64,000 nt of DNA from Thraustochytrium sp. TN22. Taxonomy: Eukaryota > Sar > Bigyra > Thraustochytrida > Thraustochytriidae. The stretch's first letter is position 1, and every line of letters starts with the position of its first letter. Of this stretch, positions 36,001 to 44,428 are shown piece after piece. The stretch lies in NCBI GenBank assembly GCA_013306675.1, contig JABLUY010000104.1:55121-119120 (forward strand). The letters are read 5' to 3'. The translations under genes were made by a program, and so were the position numbers. The notes under the pieces were generated by a model. That model was given only the letters and a program-made list of their open reading frames with translations, had not been told where the DNA came from and did not search any database.

Positions 36001-37292
36001 GCTTCCGTGCGGCCGCCGGAGCGAAGGCCGCTGCCCGTGCGGAGCGACTCGGGCGCGTGCCGCACGTAGGCGAGAATCTCGGCCCGCGAGAGCGCAAGCG
36101 CCGCCAGCACGACCGGCGCCTTGGGGCCGAGCAGCGCGCGATTGCTGCGGAGGCTCGCCAGCGTGCGTGAGAGGTTCACCATGAGGTAGTCGCGCAGCTG
36201 GCCGTGGCGCGGCGCAAAGCTGAACCAGGCCTCGGCGAGCGCTTCTTCGGCAAGTTTGCGCGGCTTGACCAGCGCCGGCCCGGCAAAGATGCACTGGAAG
36301 AGGTCATCCACCGGCATGGTGAGGTCTCGGTATACGTGCACGACACAGGCCTGCGTGAGCGCCACGCGCAGCAGGTGCTTGAGCGCGTCGTCCGCCTCGG
36401 TACTGGCAACGGCCTGCGGACTGCAAGCAAGGCCGAGGCAAATCCATGCGTGCGCCTCCTCCTTGGCGAAGCACGGCAGGCAGGCGCGCAGGTCGGCGGG
36501 GTCTTCGACGGACCCGCTGCCGGCGGGGGACGAAGGCGCCCCGTACGCGGCGTTGAGCGCCGCGCTGCTTCCCGTCTCGAGCAGCCCCTGGTTTGCCATG
36601 GATTGCGGTCGGCACAATGCCAGGTAGGCTGGCGCGAGCGCGAGCAAGGCGCTCTTGACGGCGGCTGCCACGGTGGGCGTCTCGGCCAGCTCGCTCTGCA
36701 CCAGGCGCATCGGATCGTCGCCCAGGGCCAATAGGTATTCCGCTAGCTTCTCATAGCGACGGTGGTCGCGCTCGTCTTCCCGTGGGTCGGCGTCCGAAGA
36801 GAGGAAGTGGATGTGCGTCGCGTTGCGGTAGAGCGCCGTAACCAGCTTCCTGTCCTTGATGGCTGCCAGCTGCACCTGAACCTGCGCGAACTTGGTGAGC
36901 AACCGCAGGTAGGCTGCGACGACCTGCGAGATGCTCGCAAAGGGCGGGAGCGCCGTGAAGAAGCTGGCGCCGTGCGCCAGCAGCGCCAGCGCGTTGCGCT
37001 TGAATTTTAAGACGTTCAGCATCGTCAAGAAAGCATCACGCAGTTCCGCGCGGATCTCCTCAGACCCCTTGACGAACTTGTGCGCCTTCTTGTCGCGTCC
37101 AATCCTGCCGTGCGGGAACTTTTTCTCCAGCATGCGGCGGAACTTCTCGTACTTGGGGCTTGCCAACGCGCTCGGCCTCGCCGTGGGAGACGCCAGGACC
37201 CTCGCGAGATGGTGCAGCCTCGCCTGGAGTCCCTCGGCCACGTCATGCAGCACCAGCAACCGCGCTACGAACTCCGCGTCGCCTTGCGCCAT
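33018..37292 (-). CDS. NCKAP1/HEM (Nap1) subunit of the SCAR/WAVE complex
   Basis: From the ATG at 37292 the product is 1424 residues. Several stretches align with NCKAP1 in order: the N-terminal helices (LTMLNVLKFKRNALALL), CVVAVSQHTRLVEDLYGML (about 550), TIVIWDRELVPREYVRNLL (about 790) and LTSLMGLSAIDAEQW (about 1111). The WAVE complex relays Rac signals to Arp2/3 to build branched actin; NCKAP1 forms its backbone with CYFIP. Human NCKAP1 is about 1128 residues. The excess comes from two low-complexity inserts, Gly/Ser-rich at about 670-750 and Ser-rich at about 907-1050. The open frame upstream to 38081 crosses repeat DNA and is ignored. Confidence 0.88.
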   Translation of the reverse strand: MAQGDAEFVARLLVLHDVAEGLQARLHHLARVLASPTARPSALASPKYEKFRRMLEKKFPHGRIGRDKKAHKFVKGSEEIRAELRDAFLTMLNVLKFKRNALALLAHGASFFTALPPFASISQVVAAYLRLLTKFAQVQVQLAAIKDRKLVTALYRNATHIHFLSSDADPREDERDHRRYEKLAEYLLALGDDPMRLVQSELAETPTVAAAVKSALLALAPAYLALCRPQSMANQGLLETGSSAALNAAYGAPSSPAGSGSVEDPADLRACLPCFAKEEAHAWICLGLACSPQAVASTEADDALKHLLRVALTQACVVHVYRDLTMPVDDLFQCIFAGPALVKPRKLAEEALAEAWFSFAPRHGQLRDYLMVNLSRTLASLRSNRALLGPKAPVVLAALALSRAEILAYVRHAPESLRTGSGLRSGGRTEAARYRDVTVGKLLSLHLELADLVAANEFFICSYHSECLRGMDVADLDALLQGAPAAAQDDEALARLASLRAQLTSAPADPDSEDAGGAVQALCNQAEVALLKLYAAKSPLGGRWEVDAMNCVVAVSQHTRLVEDLYGMLSEVSSLRDLLFFGASVDRTLEDALAAGRQLDSVFAFVKVLQDTVHVLHRFNPEEASQASDQAIQAANGRMRAIMNRADGWLSTALETRLRVLADPLEPPAAMKTLRRRGSSTSSGPGGGGGGGSGGGGGPALAAVTAAAMGSSGGPRSPPSSSPSSPSTAASASSKGRAMRIAAGAKWRSKEFFPGAESRLENMTVIAELKNVQDCLLKTIQGLVANTPPTIVIWDRELVPREYVRNLLARWFTRCVEDSLFFSKNGDIVQRPSEALRRIRAAHEVLAIAADYADLDHTHIVRCVLFEHGGGTREAFLGAMNGVPRETLRLASAAHLRAHRAAASQNLDGDGGVSVGGDGSDGSGSSRGRSRRPRSPGRQPAAGTAVRASDSWPTLSETFAGWLVHFVENMLATASDGGAFVQQPGASSSALSSSSASFSVRPADRHDGVGLPSPTASSVQQHQHQHREAQFVIQSPRRRSKARATGVNADTCTSPRKDGIVLKVSPGRCTSSPAWTMQATGLGVPGIVLSACRGGFVTPGELVQKLRHSKRLTSLMGLSAIDAEQWLGHAEMVALATLLGARGLRVVERHLLAVVTTQVGRVFESLRKARQPLDDLRGAVAKDDSRRLWPLAHIFYAQHGDDLCAGLAALVTAGHALELCDMLRSVHLEATGAERPARTGADHLAAALADVPTSDLDLWRLLPYLVAASLCTPAWRSADPVRRLGALANNLHVVPGALRRVLGVLFAAPAQREPAQVDADLRRAMRAHLDAVAWVHLHAHASRMSQMWVPEGVHYYMEVASDAMDGGSGAALLPAGECSLAKKPYATAAAYSRFVVAESKAWERFAGVDGAAHFAPSEGFAVAT

Positions 37293-37327
37293 GGCGCTCC
37301 TGCTAGCTTCTTGGCTTGCGACCTCGC

Positions 37328-37444
37328 TAGCTAGAGCTAGCAAGGAAGCGAGCAAGCGAGCGAGCAAGCGAGCGAGCCCAGGCTGAGCCCGAGCTTCACC
37401 TGACGCGCCGCGCCGCGCCGCGCCGCGCCGCGCCGCGCCGTGTC

Positions 37445-37482
<38 letters not shown>
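37328..37482 (-). repeat. AGCN tetramers, (GGCGC)n pentamers and CGG run upstream of NCKAP1
   Basis: On the NCKAP1 coding strand the order is (CGG)n at 37482-37447, (GGCGC)n at 37440-37404, then (GCTN)n at 37378-37328, then the ATG at 37292. Confidence 0.85.
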
Positions 37483-37994
37483 CTCGCACTGCACTGCCCG
37501 TACCGCGCAGCACAGCGCCCGAGTCCGCGCCGCAGAGTCCCGCACGCCGCGACGCCGCCCTCGAGTCGGACCACGCGAGCGCAAGTGGGACTGGGACGCA
37601 GACGCGGGTTCCCACTTGGTCGAAAAGCGAACCACTCGGCATGCTCGACTCCGACAAACGAAGCAAGCGCGCGTGGGCGGCTGGGCCGGGACACGGGGTG
37701 GGTAGCAAACAACGCTGCGCGTCCGAGCTGGGCCCGTCGGCGGCAGTGCCGGGTCGAGACTGGGTCAACGAAACGCGCAAAGCGCGACACATGGCGACCT
37801 TGGGGCGTATTTTGGGCGGGGGTAGGGGGGGGGGGGTAACCCTCGTGGGGCAAGGTGCACATCGGTGCACTCGCTCGCTTGCGAGGACGTCGGAATGAAC
37901 TATTCTGAGACGTGTGGAAGTTATGATGAATTGAGGAAAGCGACTGTGGTGATGCGGCAGACTCATGACGATGATGATGATGATGGGGGGATGA

Positions 37995-38300
37995 GGAGAT
38001 CGACGGGCGTCTCGACGGGAAAACCTTGACGGAAGCCTCGGAGTCAGCTTCCGACGGAAGCATCTCCACGGAGATTTCCACGAGGGTTGGCGACGCAAGC
38101 CTCGGCGAAAGTCATTGTCGAAAGCCTCTTCAATTCTAAGAGATCGACGGAAGCCACGAGGAATAAATTCACGCAAGCCGCAACGAAATGATCGACGAAT
38201 GCCTTTTTTTTTTTAAGATCGACGAATGCCTCAAAGGGACGGATTTCGACGCAAGCCTTGAGGAAAAGGATCGAAGAAAACCTCGATGGAAGCTTCGACG
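37995..38300. repeat. Degenerate minisatellite built on GACGNAAGCCTC
   Basis: More than ten imperfect copies of a roughly 20-30 base unit with a core like GACGGAAGCCTC, GACGCAAGCCTC or GACGAATGCCTC are spread through the segment, with variable spacers and a T10-11 run near 38203-38213. Confidence 0.75.
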
Positions 38301-38390
38301 AAAATCCCCGCACAGAAATGGTCTTGTCCTCGCAGTTGGATTTATGTAGTGTTCTTTCAGGGTACACGAAGCTGGCCTTTGCAGGAGTCA

Positions 38391-39857
38391 TCAGAGGAGG
38401 CCCTGACGTTTCAGGTCAAAATATGTCTTGCGGTCCATGACATTTCCGTCGGCGTCTTCAAACTGCTCCTGGTCGCGAGAGAAGGACTCTTGGTCGAGCG
38501 AAGTCTTGAGCTTGGCGTAGAGCGCGCGCGCCTCGTCGATCTTGGAGATGTCATGAAAGTGCGCGGTGTTGGGAATACCGAGGACGTTCATGCCGTGGGC
38601 GTGACGCCAGTCCTTGAAGTGACGCTCGTACGCCTGGCGCCCGCGGTAGGTGTAATTGCCGCAGATTTCGCAGGTGTACTCGACGTTGAGCCCGTAGAGC
38701 TTGTAGAGCCAGTACGGGATGGGCTTTCCGTCCCAATCGAGCGGGAGGTTTAAAGGGTTGACCTCCCCACGGTCATTGGCGTCCTCGTCCTCGTATAAGG
38801 CGTCGTGATCGTCGTCCTCGCCGGCCTCGCGGCGTGCCTCGGCCTCCTCCTCTTGTTTGAGCTCTTCGTAGGTCTGTGTCTGCTTGCGCGTGATGAAGGA
38901 GCGCGTGGCGTCGATAAAGTCGGCCAGGCTTTCCACAAGGAACTGGACGAGCGCCTCGAGGCGGGCAACCTCGTAGGCGTCGAAGAGGCGCGCCTTACGC
39001 CAGGTCTTGGCCAGCTTGGCGTCGTCCGCGGGCGGCTCGGCATTGGGCAGGTGCATCGGGTGCGCCAGCACAAGCTTGAGGCGATCGGCGCGCTGCGCCG
39101 GTGCGCCGCCGGACTTGGCGCCGCGCATGAGCAGCTCCTTGGAGAGCGCGGCTGGGTCCAGCTTGGCGAGCGCCTCGTCGTCGGAGGGCTGCAAGTCGCG
39201 CCGCTCCCATCCCGCCACGGCGCCCTTGCGCCACGCCGCGTCAAAGCGCGCCTCAACGGCGGCCATGTCCAGGAAGACGAGCGCCTGTGCGCGCCGGTGG
39301 AAGCCCTCCAGGTAGACGCGCAGTGCCTGCAGGTAGTCAGCATAGGCGCGCTGCGCCTTGACTTGCTGCGTGTCGAGGTCAGAGAAGTTGGATAGGCGGC
39401 CCAAGTAGTCCGTGTAGGAGAGCTTCTCGTCGACGCCGCGCAGGTTGACAAAGGCGTGGAAAAGCTCATGCATGTCCAGGTACTTGCCGTGGCGCTCCTC
39501 GCCGCTCCACTGCGGCGGGTCGGCCGCGCGCGCGCGGCATGCCGCCATCACGTCGCCCTGGCCGCTCGCCTCCGGGTGGCGCGCGTAGAAGTCCTGCAGC
39601 GCGCGCTTCTCCATGAAGAAGCCCTGCATGTCCTCCTCGCGGATGCGCGCCGCCTCGGCCTCCACGGCCTCGCCGCGCTCCTGCCACGCGCGCGCGTCCC
39701 CCGCGCTCGCGCCGCATGCCTCCGCCAGCGCCGCCACGCGGAAGTCCTCGTTCACGCGTGCCAGCCGCCCGCCCGCGCCGCGCTTGCGCTGCAGCGCCTC
39801 CGCCATCGCGCGCTCCAGCCCCTCCAGCTCCTCCACCGCCGCCCGCGCGCGCTCCAT
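38391..39857 (-). CDS. SF3A3: Splicing factor 3A subunit 3 (SF3a60/Prp9)
   Basis: The 488-residue product (human 501) aligns throughout. It starts with the conserved helical region, has KYLDMHELFHAFVNL and DYLGRLSNF (SF3a60-binding and N-terminal region), a SAP-like segment LLMRGAKSGGAPAQRADRL, the acidic/charged middle, then PLDWDGKPIPYWLYKLYGL. The C2H2 zinc finger YTCEICGNYTYRGRQAYERH (about 392-411) with FKDWRHAHGM is diagnostic. It is part of the SF3a complex of the U2 snRNP, needed for branch-point recognition. Its presence shows that splicing exists in this organism even though the genes in this window are uninterrupted. The upstream open frame to 40007 is poly-Ser/Gly and is ignored in favour of the ATG at 39857. 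Confidence 0.95.
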   Translation of the reverse strand: MERARAAVEELEGLERAMAEALQRKRGAGGRLARVNEDFRVAALAEACGASAGDARAWQERGEAVEAEAARIREEDMQGFFMEKRALQDFYARHPEASGQGDVMAACRARAADPPQWSGEERHGKYLDMHELFHAFVNLRGVDEKLSYTDYLGRLSNFSDLDTQQVKAQRAYADYLQALRVYLEGFHRRAQALVFLDMAAVEARFDAAWRKGAVAGWERRDLQPSDDEALAKLDPAALSKELLMRGAKSGGAPAQRADRLKLVLAHPMHLPNAEPPADDAKLAKTWRKARLFDAYEVARLEALVQFLVESLADFIDATRSFITRKQTQTYEELKQEEEAEARREAGEDDDHDALYEDEDANDRGEVNPLNLPLDWDGKPIPYWLYKLYGLNVEYTCEICGNYTYRGRQAYERHFKDWRHAHGMNVLGIPNTAHFHDISKIDEARALYAKLKTSLDQESFSRDQEQFEDADGNVMDRKTYFDLKRQGLL

Positions 39858-39868
39858 CGCGCTCCCGC

Positions 39869-39907
<39 letters not shown>

Positions 39908-40494
39908 CGCCGCGCCGCTGCGCCGGGCCGACCTTGGAGGTCTGCTCGTACGCCGCCAACCACCCGCACGTGCGGGGCTCCAAGGCGGGCTCGGACGCGG
40001 CCAACAACGACGACGACGACGACGACGACGACGATGGCGACGACGACGACGATGACTACAACCTGGCCGCGGCGCTCTGTCTCGCTTCGCCTCGCAGGTC
40101 AGCAGCGGGAGAAGGAAACGCCGAGGCCGACGGGCTCGTCCACGACGGCCACGGCGACGGTGCTGGCGTCCTCGTCGTCCTCGTCCTCGTCGTCCTCGTC
40201 GTCGGCAAGGAAGCAAAGCAAAGCAAAGCAAAGACGTTCGTGGCGCTCGAGCGGGCGCAAAGAAAGCGTGGTCGGAGACTCTCACGCACGCAATGCGTGC
40301 GCAGGTGCTCGCGACGGCAGCCAGCTCGCGCGCGCAGAGGCGCGCTCGTTCACGCGGCGGCTCTGCGCCGCGCTGACCTGCACAGGGAGCTGGAGGAGCT
40401 GCGCATGCCGCGCATGCTGCGCGTGCTGCAGCAGACCTGCAAGACTGGCAAGGCGGAGCCGTGGGCGCCGGGCCGGGCCGCGCGCGCAGGGAGG
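39858..40494. other. Bidirectional promoter region between SF3A3 and ATP10
   Basis: This head-to-head spacer holds a CCG run at about 39871-39905, a (GAC)n run at about 40008-40052, a TCGTCC run at about 40160-40200, and AAGCAAAGCA repeats at about 40207-40230. No separate gene is supported. Confidence 0.6.
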
Positions 40495-41346
40495 ATGCTG
40501 GCGGCGGCAGCGCTGGCGCGCGCGCCGCTGCGCGCGCCGCTGCGTCTGCGGCGCAGCGGGCGCCTGGCGAGCGGCGGTGGCCATGGTGGCCGTGGTGGCC
40601 ATGGTGGCTGGCGAGCGGCGAGCAGCGGCGGCGCGCGCGGCAGCGGCAGCAGTGGCGAGGAGGGCGAGGGCGCGGGCAAGAAGCAGCAGCCTGAGCAGGA
40701 CGATCGCAATGAGGCCAAGATGGAGCGGCACCGCGAGCTCATCGGCGAGCTGCGCAAGCACAGAGAGTCGAACCTGATGTCGCAGCTGCGGCAGATCACG
40801 CGCACCACGGACATGAAGGTCTTCGAGGCGGACGAGTCGCCCGTGCCGCGTGAGCTGGCGGAGCGCTTGCCGCTGCTGGAGCTCACCACGCTGACGGGCA
40901 CGCCGGTCTCCGTCCCGCGCGATAACTGCGTCACGCTCTTGCTGCTCTCCTTCAACCAACACGGCTTCCAGCAGCTGCCGTCTTGGCGCGAGCCCGTCGA
41001 GCGCAACCTGCAGGCCAGCATCACGCAGCACAGGAACCGCAAGCAGCGCTCGCTTCAGATCGTGACGGCCTCGGTCGTGGAAAATCGTTTTTACATTGCG
41101 CTGCGCGGCATCATCGGCAGGGCCTTTGAGCGCGCCGTCGACGATCGCCACGCCGACAGCACCGCAGCGTTCTACGGCGACTTCTCCACGTGGAAGCCGG
41201 CGCTCGGCATCAAGAATCGCATCGTTGGCTACGCCTTCCTCATCGACCCCGAGGGCCTCGTGCGTTGGCGCGGCTGCGCCGAGTGCTCTTTCCAGGAGAG
41301 CGTGCAGCTCATCCGCTCGCTCGAGCTCCTGCTCCGCGAGAAGTGA
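40495..41346 (+). CDS. ATP10-like mitochondrial ATP synthase assembly factor
   Basis: From the ATG at 40495 the product is 283 residues. It begins MLAAAALARAPLRAPLRLRR, a typical Arg/Ala/Leu mitochondrial presequence. The body has LTTLTGTPVSVPRDNCVTLLLLSF, an SFNQHGFQQLPSWREPVE helix and the C-terminal NRIVGYAFLIDPEGLVRWRG (about 242-261), which is the conserved Atp10 end. In yeast Atp10 helps insert subunit 6 into the Fo ring of ATP synthase. The frame is open upstream to 39613, but only low-complexity residues are encoded there. A start at an upstream ATG (for example 40405) would only lengthen the presequence. Confidence 0.85.
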   Translation: MLAAAALARAPLRAPLRLRRSGRLASGGGHGGRGGHGGWRAASSGGARGSGSSGEEGEGAGKKQQPEQDDRNEAKMERHRELIGELRKHRESNLMSQLRQITRTTDMKVFEADESPVPRELAERLPLLELTTLTGTPVSVPRDNCVTLLLLSFNQHGFQQLPSWREPVERNLQASITQHRNRKQRSLQIVTASVVENRFYIALRGIIGRAFERAVDDRHADSTAAFYGDFSTWKPALGIKNRIVGYAFLIDPEGLVRWRGCAECSFQESVQLIRSLELLLREK

Positions 41347-41625
41347 GCGGACACGTGAACGAGAACGTGAATGATGGAGCATGCATGCGCGCCGCGCACG
41401 CGTGCGCCGCACCAGGACGTGGCCACGGGCGCTGGGCGGCTGCCGGGGTGAAGACCGCTGGCACTCCGCTTGGGGCTCGATGGACTCTTTTGCATTGCTG
41501 GTAGTAGCTCACGTGAGCGATTGTGATCTTTGCCGCCGGACAAAGGCGTTGGTTTCCCCTCTCCATTGCATCCACCATCATCTTGAGCTTGACAGTGAGG
41601 CACAAAGTAGGGGCCTTGCTGGATG

Positions 41626-42087
41626 TCATGAGGCGTCCAGGTCCATGGCTGCTAGCGTCTCGCCAATGCGCGACGGCGCCGGCCCTGGGCACCACTCCTG
41701 GTGGAACTCGCGCCGCGACACCGCGATGAGGCCCTCGCAGCGGCTGCACATGAACGAGGAGCCGTCCCGGGCCGCGTCCCTCAGGAGCGCCGAGTCACCG
41801 CGTTCCTTGAGCACGCTGCTTCGGCGTTCCAGCACCAGAAGCACCTCGTGCACCACCTGCTCTGACTTTCCCTGGAGCAGCTCCGCGCGCCGCGGGTCAT
41901 CCACGTGCAGCGCGCCCAGCGCATTGGCCAGGGCCTCCACCTCCCCGACGCCGCCACCCATGCTGGCCGACAGCGGCATGCCCGCGTTGCTCGTGTACTC
42001 TAGCGCGCCAGCTCCTGGCGTTGCGTCCGGGCCCTTGCCACCGCCGCCCGCAACGCCCGCCCCCCGCCCGACGCAGCCTGCGTCCAT
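41626..42087 (-). CDS. Small protein with a UBZ4-like C2HC zinc finger
   Basis: From the ATG at 42087 the product is 153 residues. A Gly-rich start leads to a helical segment (VEALANALGALHVDDPRRAEL and VVHEVLLVLERRSSVL) and then CSRCEGLIAVSRREFHQEWC near residue 120-140. The spacing Cys-x2-Cys-x11-His-x3-Cys equals the UBZ4 ubiquitin-binding finger of RAD18. No other domain is visible. The frame continues upstream to 42339 but without family features, so the start is uncertain. It is convergent with ATP10. Confidence 0.6.
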   Translation of the reverse strand: MDAGCVGRGAGVAGGGGKGPDATPGAGALEYTSNAGMPLSASMGGGVGEVEALANALGALHVDDPRRAELLQGKSEQVVHEVLLVLERRSSVLKERGDSALLRDAARDGSSFMCSRCEGLIAVSRREFHQEWCPGPAPSRIGETLAAMDLDAS

Positions 42088-42479
42088 CGCGGGCCTCGGT
42101 GGTGGTGGTTTGCGAGCTCCGCCTCGGGGTCGGGACGTGAACGTCACGGTGGCAGGGAGGGGCCCAGCCTGCTCCCTGGCATGGACGAGCAGCAGTGTAG
42201 TTTGCGAGCTCTGCCTGGCACTCGGGCTGCAAGGCCAGGGCGAGCAGCAGCGAGCGGCAGCGTCAGAGTGGTGCTTGGTCCTCTCTAACTTAGTACCAAA
42301 GCTAACTTCGAGAGAACTGTGGTCTGTGAAAGCAAGCAAGCAAAGCGCCTACTGGAATCAGGCCTCGGCTTGCTTGTGTTGGGTTGCAAGCTCCGCCTCG
42401 GAGCTGAGATGCAAGCCTGCATGAACTCTTCTTCTTCTCATGCGCAACCTCAGGCTTTCAACACTGCTAATAACGATGA
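42088..42479. other. Intergenic region
   Basis: No gene is seen. The part up to 42339 is open in the frame of the zinc-finger gene and could hold an N-terminal extension. A TCTTCTTCTTCT run is at 42428-42440. Confidence 0.55.
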
Positions 42480-43223
42480 TCAGAGCCAACCCTGTTCGTG
42501 GAGCTCATTGCGGACCTCGGCAATGGCCATCTGTACAGAGAGCTTGCAAAGATTGCGGCTAACAATGTTGTCGCCGCCAAATTGGTCGACCAGAGGCGGT
42601 ATCTTGCAGAGGAGTTTCGCTCGGGTGCTGTCGTCGGACATGAAAAGCACCGCCGCTGCGAGGAGAAGCGCTAGGCAGAGGAGGACGACGACCGTCGCAC
42701 AGGCGAACCGGAGCACAGCGAGGAACGGATTGCGCGCGAATGGCGGCGTACTCTGAATCTTCTGGCCACCGCAATCGTTGCCATCGCTGCTGCCGCTCCT
42801 GCTGGTGCTGCTCTTGCTGGTGCTGCTGCTCTTGCGCGTCGTAGCAGCGATGGCTCGAAGCGTTTTGTGCAAGGCGGTCCCCGGGCCAAGCTCCTCGGCA
42901 GCGCGGAAGAGCGCTCGCAGCCCGGCGCTGTCGAGCTTCGCGGCTGGCGCCTTCTGGCGTGCCTCCTTGATCATGTCCCTGCGTGCGGCGCGCACGGCCT
43001 CGCGCAGCTCGTCCCGCTTCAGGCCGGTCTTCTCGACGAGCCCGAGATAGTACACAGCCTCGCTGTCCACGGCGCCCTTCTCCTGCAGCGCGTCGAACGC
43101 CGCGTCGGCGTCCCCGTCCGTGAGGCCCTTGCTCTTCCGCGGCGCGGGCGTCCTGGACCTGGCGCTTCGCTTCGGGTTTCCGCCTGCGCCCTGGCGCCCG
43201 CCCGAGCGGCCTTCGCGCGCCAT
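42480..43223 (-). CDS. Unrecognised single-pass membrane protein
   Basis: The 247-residue product opens with a basic region (MAREGRSGGRQGAGGNPKRS) and a helical, charged segment (about 35-120, containing DADAAFDALQEKGAVDSEAV and LKRDELREAVRAARRDMIKE). A Ser-rich linker follows (about 128-150). One membrane helix, FLAVLRFACATVVVLLCLAL, lies at about 165-195, and about 50 residues follow it (TRAKLLCKIPPLVDQFGGD...). The orientation cannot be determined. A (GGCGC)n run lies immediately upstream of the ATG at 43223. No family is recognised. Confidence 0.7.
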   Translation of the reverse strand: MAREGRSGGRQGAGGNPKRSARSRTPAPRKSKGLTDGDADAAFDALQEKGAVDSEAVYYLGLVEKTGLKRDELREAVRAARRDMIKEARQKAPAAKLDSAGLRALFRAAEELGPGTALHKTLRAIAATTRKSSSTSKSSTSRSGSSDGNDCGGQKIQSTPPFARNPFLAVLRFACATVVVLLCLALLLAAAVLFMSDDSTRAKLLCKIPPLVDQFGGDNIVSRNLCKLSVQMAIAEVRNELHEQGWL

Positions 43224-43692
43224 GCCTTGGCTTTCCCCTCGCGCCGCGCCGCGCCGCGCCGCGCCGCGCCCCGCGCCTGGCGACCGGCCGTCAGCGCTGC
43301 CTGCGCGGCGTCCCGGCGCCGCTCCGCCCGCGCGCCGCGCTCCTCGCGCGCTCCCGCGAGGCCGACTGCCTCGCGGCGCCCGCCGCGCTCGCCGCCTCGG
43401 CCGTCATGGCCGCCGCCACGGCGCTCATGACCGAGGCCGGGCACGAGGGATGCCAGGCGCCCGGCCGCGGCGGCGGCGGCGGCGGCGGCGGGCAGCGCGC
43501 AGCCCGGGCGCGCGCGCGGCGGCGGGCGTCGGCATGGACGGACTCCCGCGGAGCCCCATGGGATGACTGAGATGATCGATGAATGATGGATGGATGGATG
43601 GATGGATGGACTGTGAGAACAGCGCGGCGCAGTCCGCCAAGGGCGAGGCCGCGGCGCGCACGCGAGCAGGCGGCGGGCGCGGCGCGCGGAGG
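43224..43692. other. Divergent promoter region, membrane protein gene and riboflavin kinase
   Basis: This 469-base spacer holds the (GGCGC)n run, a CGG run at about 43468-43492, and a GGAT/GATG tetranucleotide run (43583-43609). No gene is seen. Confidence 0.6.
43240..43271 (-). repeat. (GGCGC)n pentamer run upstream of the gene at 43223
   Basis: About six GGCGC units on the coding strand, starting 17 bases before the ATG. The region 43224-43692 around it is the spacer between divergent genes and also holds a GATG tetranucleotide run (about 43583-43609). Confidence 0.85.
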
Positions 43693-44259
43693 ATGCAGCA
43701 GGCAGGGCTGTTCGCCGCCGGCGCGGCCGGCGCGCTGCTGGTGGTGCGGCGGTCGTTCGCGCGGAGGCTGGGCGGCGCGGCGACGCCGACTCACACTGCG
43801 AAGCACTACACGGCGGCGGACGCGGAGGACGTGGCGCCGCCGCTCGTGCTGCGCGGCGAGGTGGTGCGAGGGTTCGGGCGCGGGGGCAAGCTGCTGGGCT
43901 GCCCGACGGCCAACATCGACGAGAAGGCCGTGGGTGACGCGCTGGCGGCCTTCGGCACGGGCGTGTACTACGGCTGGGCGAAGCTGGACGGCAACGTGTA
44001 CAAGATGGTGACGTCCATCGGCTGGAACCCGTACTTTAAGAACGACAAGAAGACGGTGGAGCCGCACATCTTGCACGACTTCACCAGCGACTTTTACGGC
44101 AAGATGCTCTCCATCGTGGTCTGCGCCAAGATCCGCCCAGAGCTCGACTTTGACTCCATGGACAGCCTGGTCGCCGCCATTGAGAACGACAAGCAAATTG
44201 CGCTCACCTGCCTTGACGACCCCAAGTACGCCAAGCTCAAGGACCTCTTGGACAAGTGA
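43693..44259 (+). CDS. Riboflavin kinase
   Basis: The 188-residue product has an N-terminal hydrophobic/basic leader (about 1-25, LFAAGAAGALLVVRRSFARR). The kinase core follows: RGEVVRGFGRGGKLLGCPTAN (about 55-75), GTGVYYGWAKL, and VTSIGWNPYFKNDKKTVEPH (about 106-125). The PTAN motif binds ATP-Mg and the Asn-Pro-Tyr-Phe region binds riboflavin. It makes FMN from riboflavin and ATP. It lacks the FAD synthetase or haloacid phosphatase domain fused to the enzyme in bacteria or plants, so it is the monofunctional eukaryotic form. The leader could direct it to mitochondria or a membrane. It is convergent with the phosphodiesterase gene, 169 bases apart. Confidence 0.93.
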   Translation: MQQAGLFAAGAAGALLVVRRSFARRLGGAATPTHTAKHYTAADAEDVAPPLVLRGEVVRGFGRGGKLLGCPTANIDEKAVGDALAAFGTGVYYGWAKLDGNVYKMVTSIGWNPYFKNDKKTVEPHILHDFTSDFYGKMLSIVVCAKIRPELDFDSMDSLVAAIENDKQIALTCLDDPKYAKLKDLLDK

Positions 44260-44428
44260 ATAAACAATCGAGCCTTTTTCTTCGACTCCGCTGAGATCGC
44301 GCAGTGGTGCGCAGTGGTCACCCCTGGCACCTTTCATCAAAGACTCGCAACAAATCATCATCATCATACAACAGAAAGAGCGTCGACGCCACCGCCGCCG
44401 GCGGCCCCAGCCTAACCTGCTTGCCCGA

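Larger units (their letters stand above)
37293..38390. other. Intergenic region with ladders and a degenerate minisatellite
   Basis: Next to NCKAP1 are AGCT/AGCA/AGCG tetramers (37328-37378), then (GCCGC)n (37404-37440) and (CCG)n (37447-37482). A 12-G run is at 37825-37836, a GAT run at about 37968-37984, and a degenerate repeat at 37995-38300. The 115-residue minus-strand frame ending at 38044 is only a translation of that repeat. Confidence 0.6.

Noticed and set aside
38044-38391. 115-residue minus-strand frame with AFVDL/ASVDL repeats
   Set aside because: It is the translation of a degenerate noncoding minisatellite; copies are irregular and no start context is seen.
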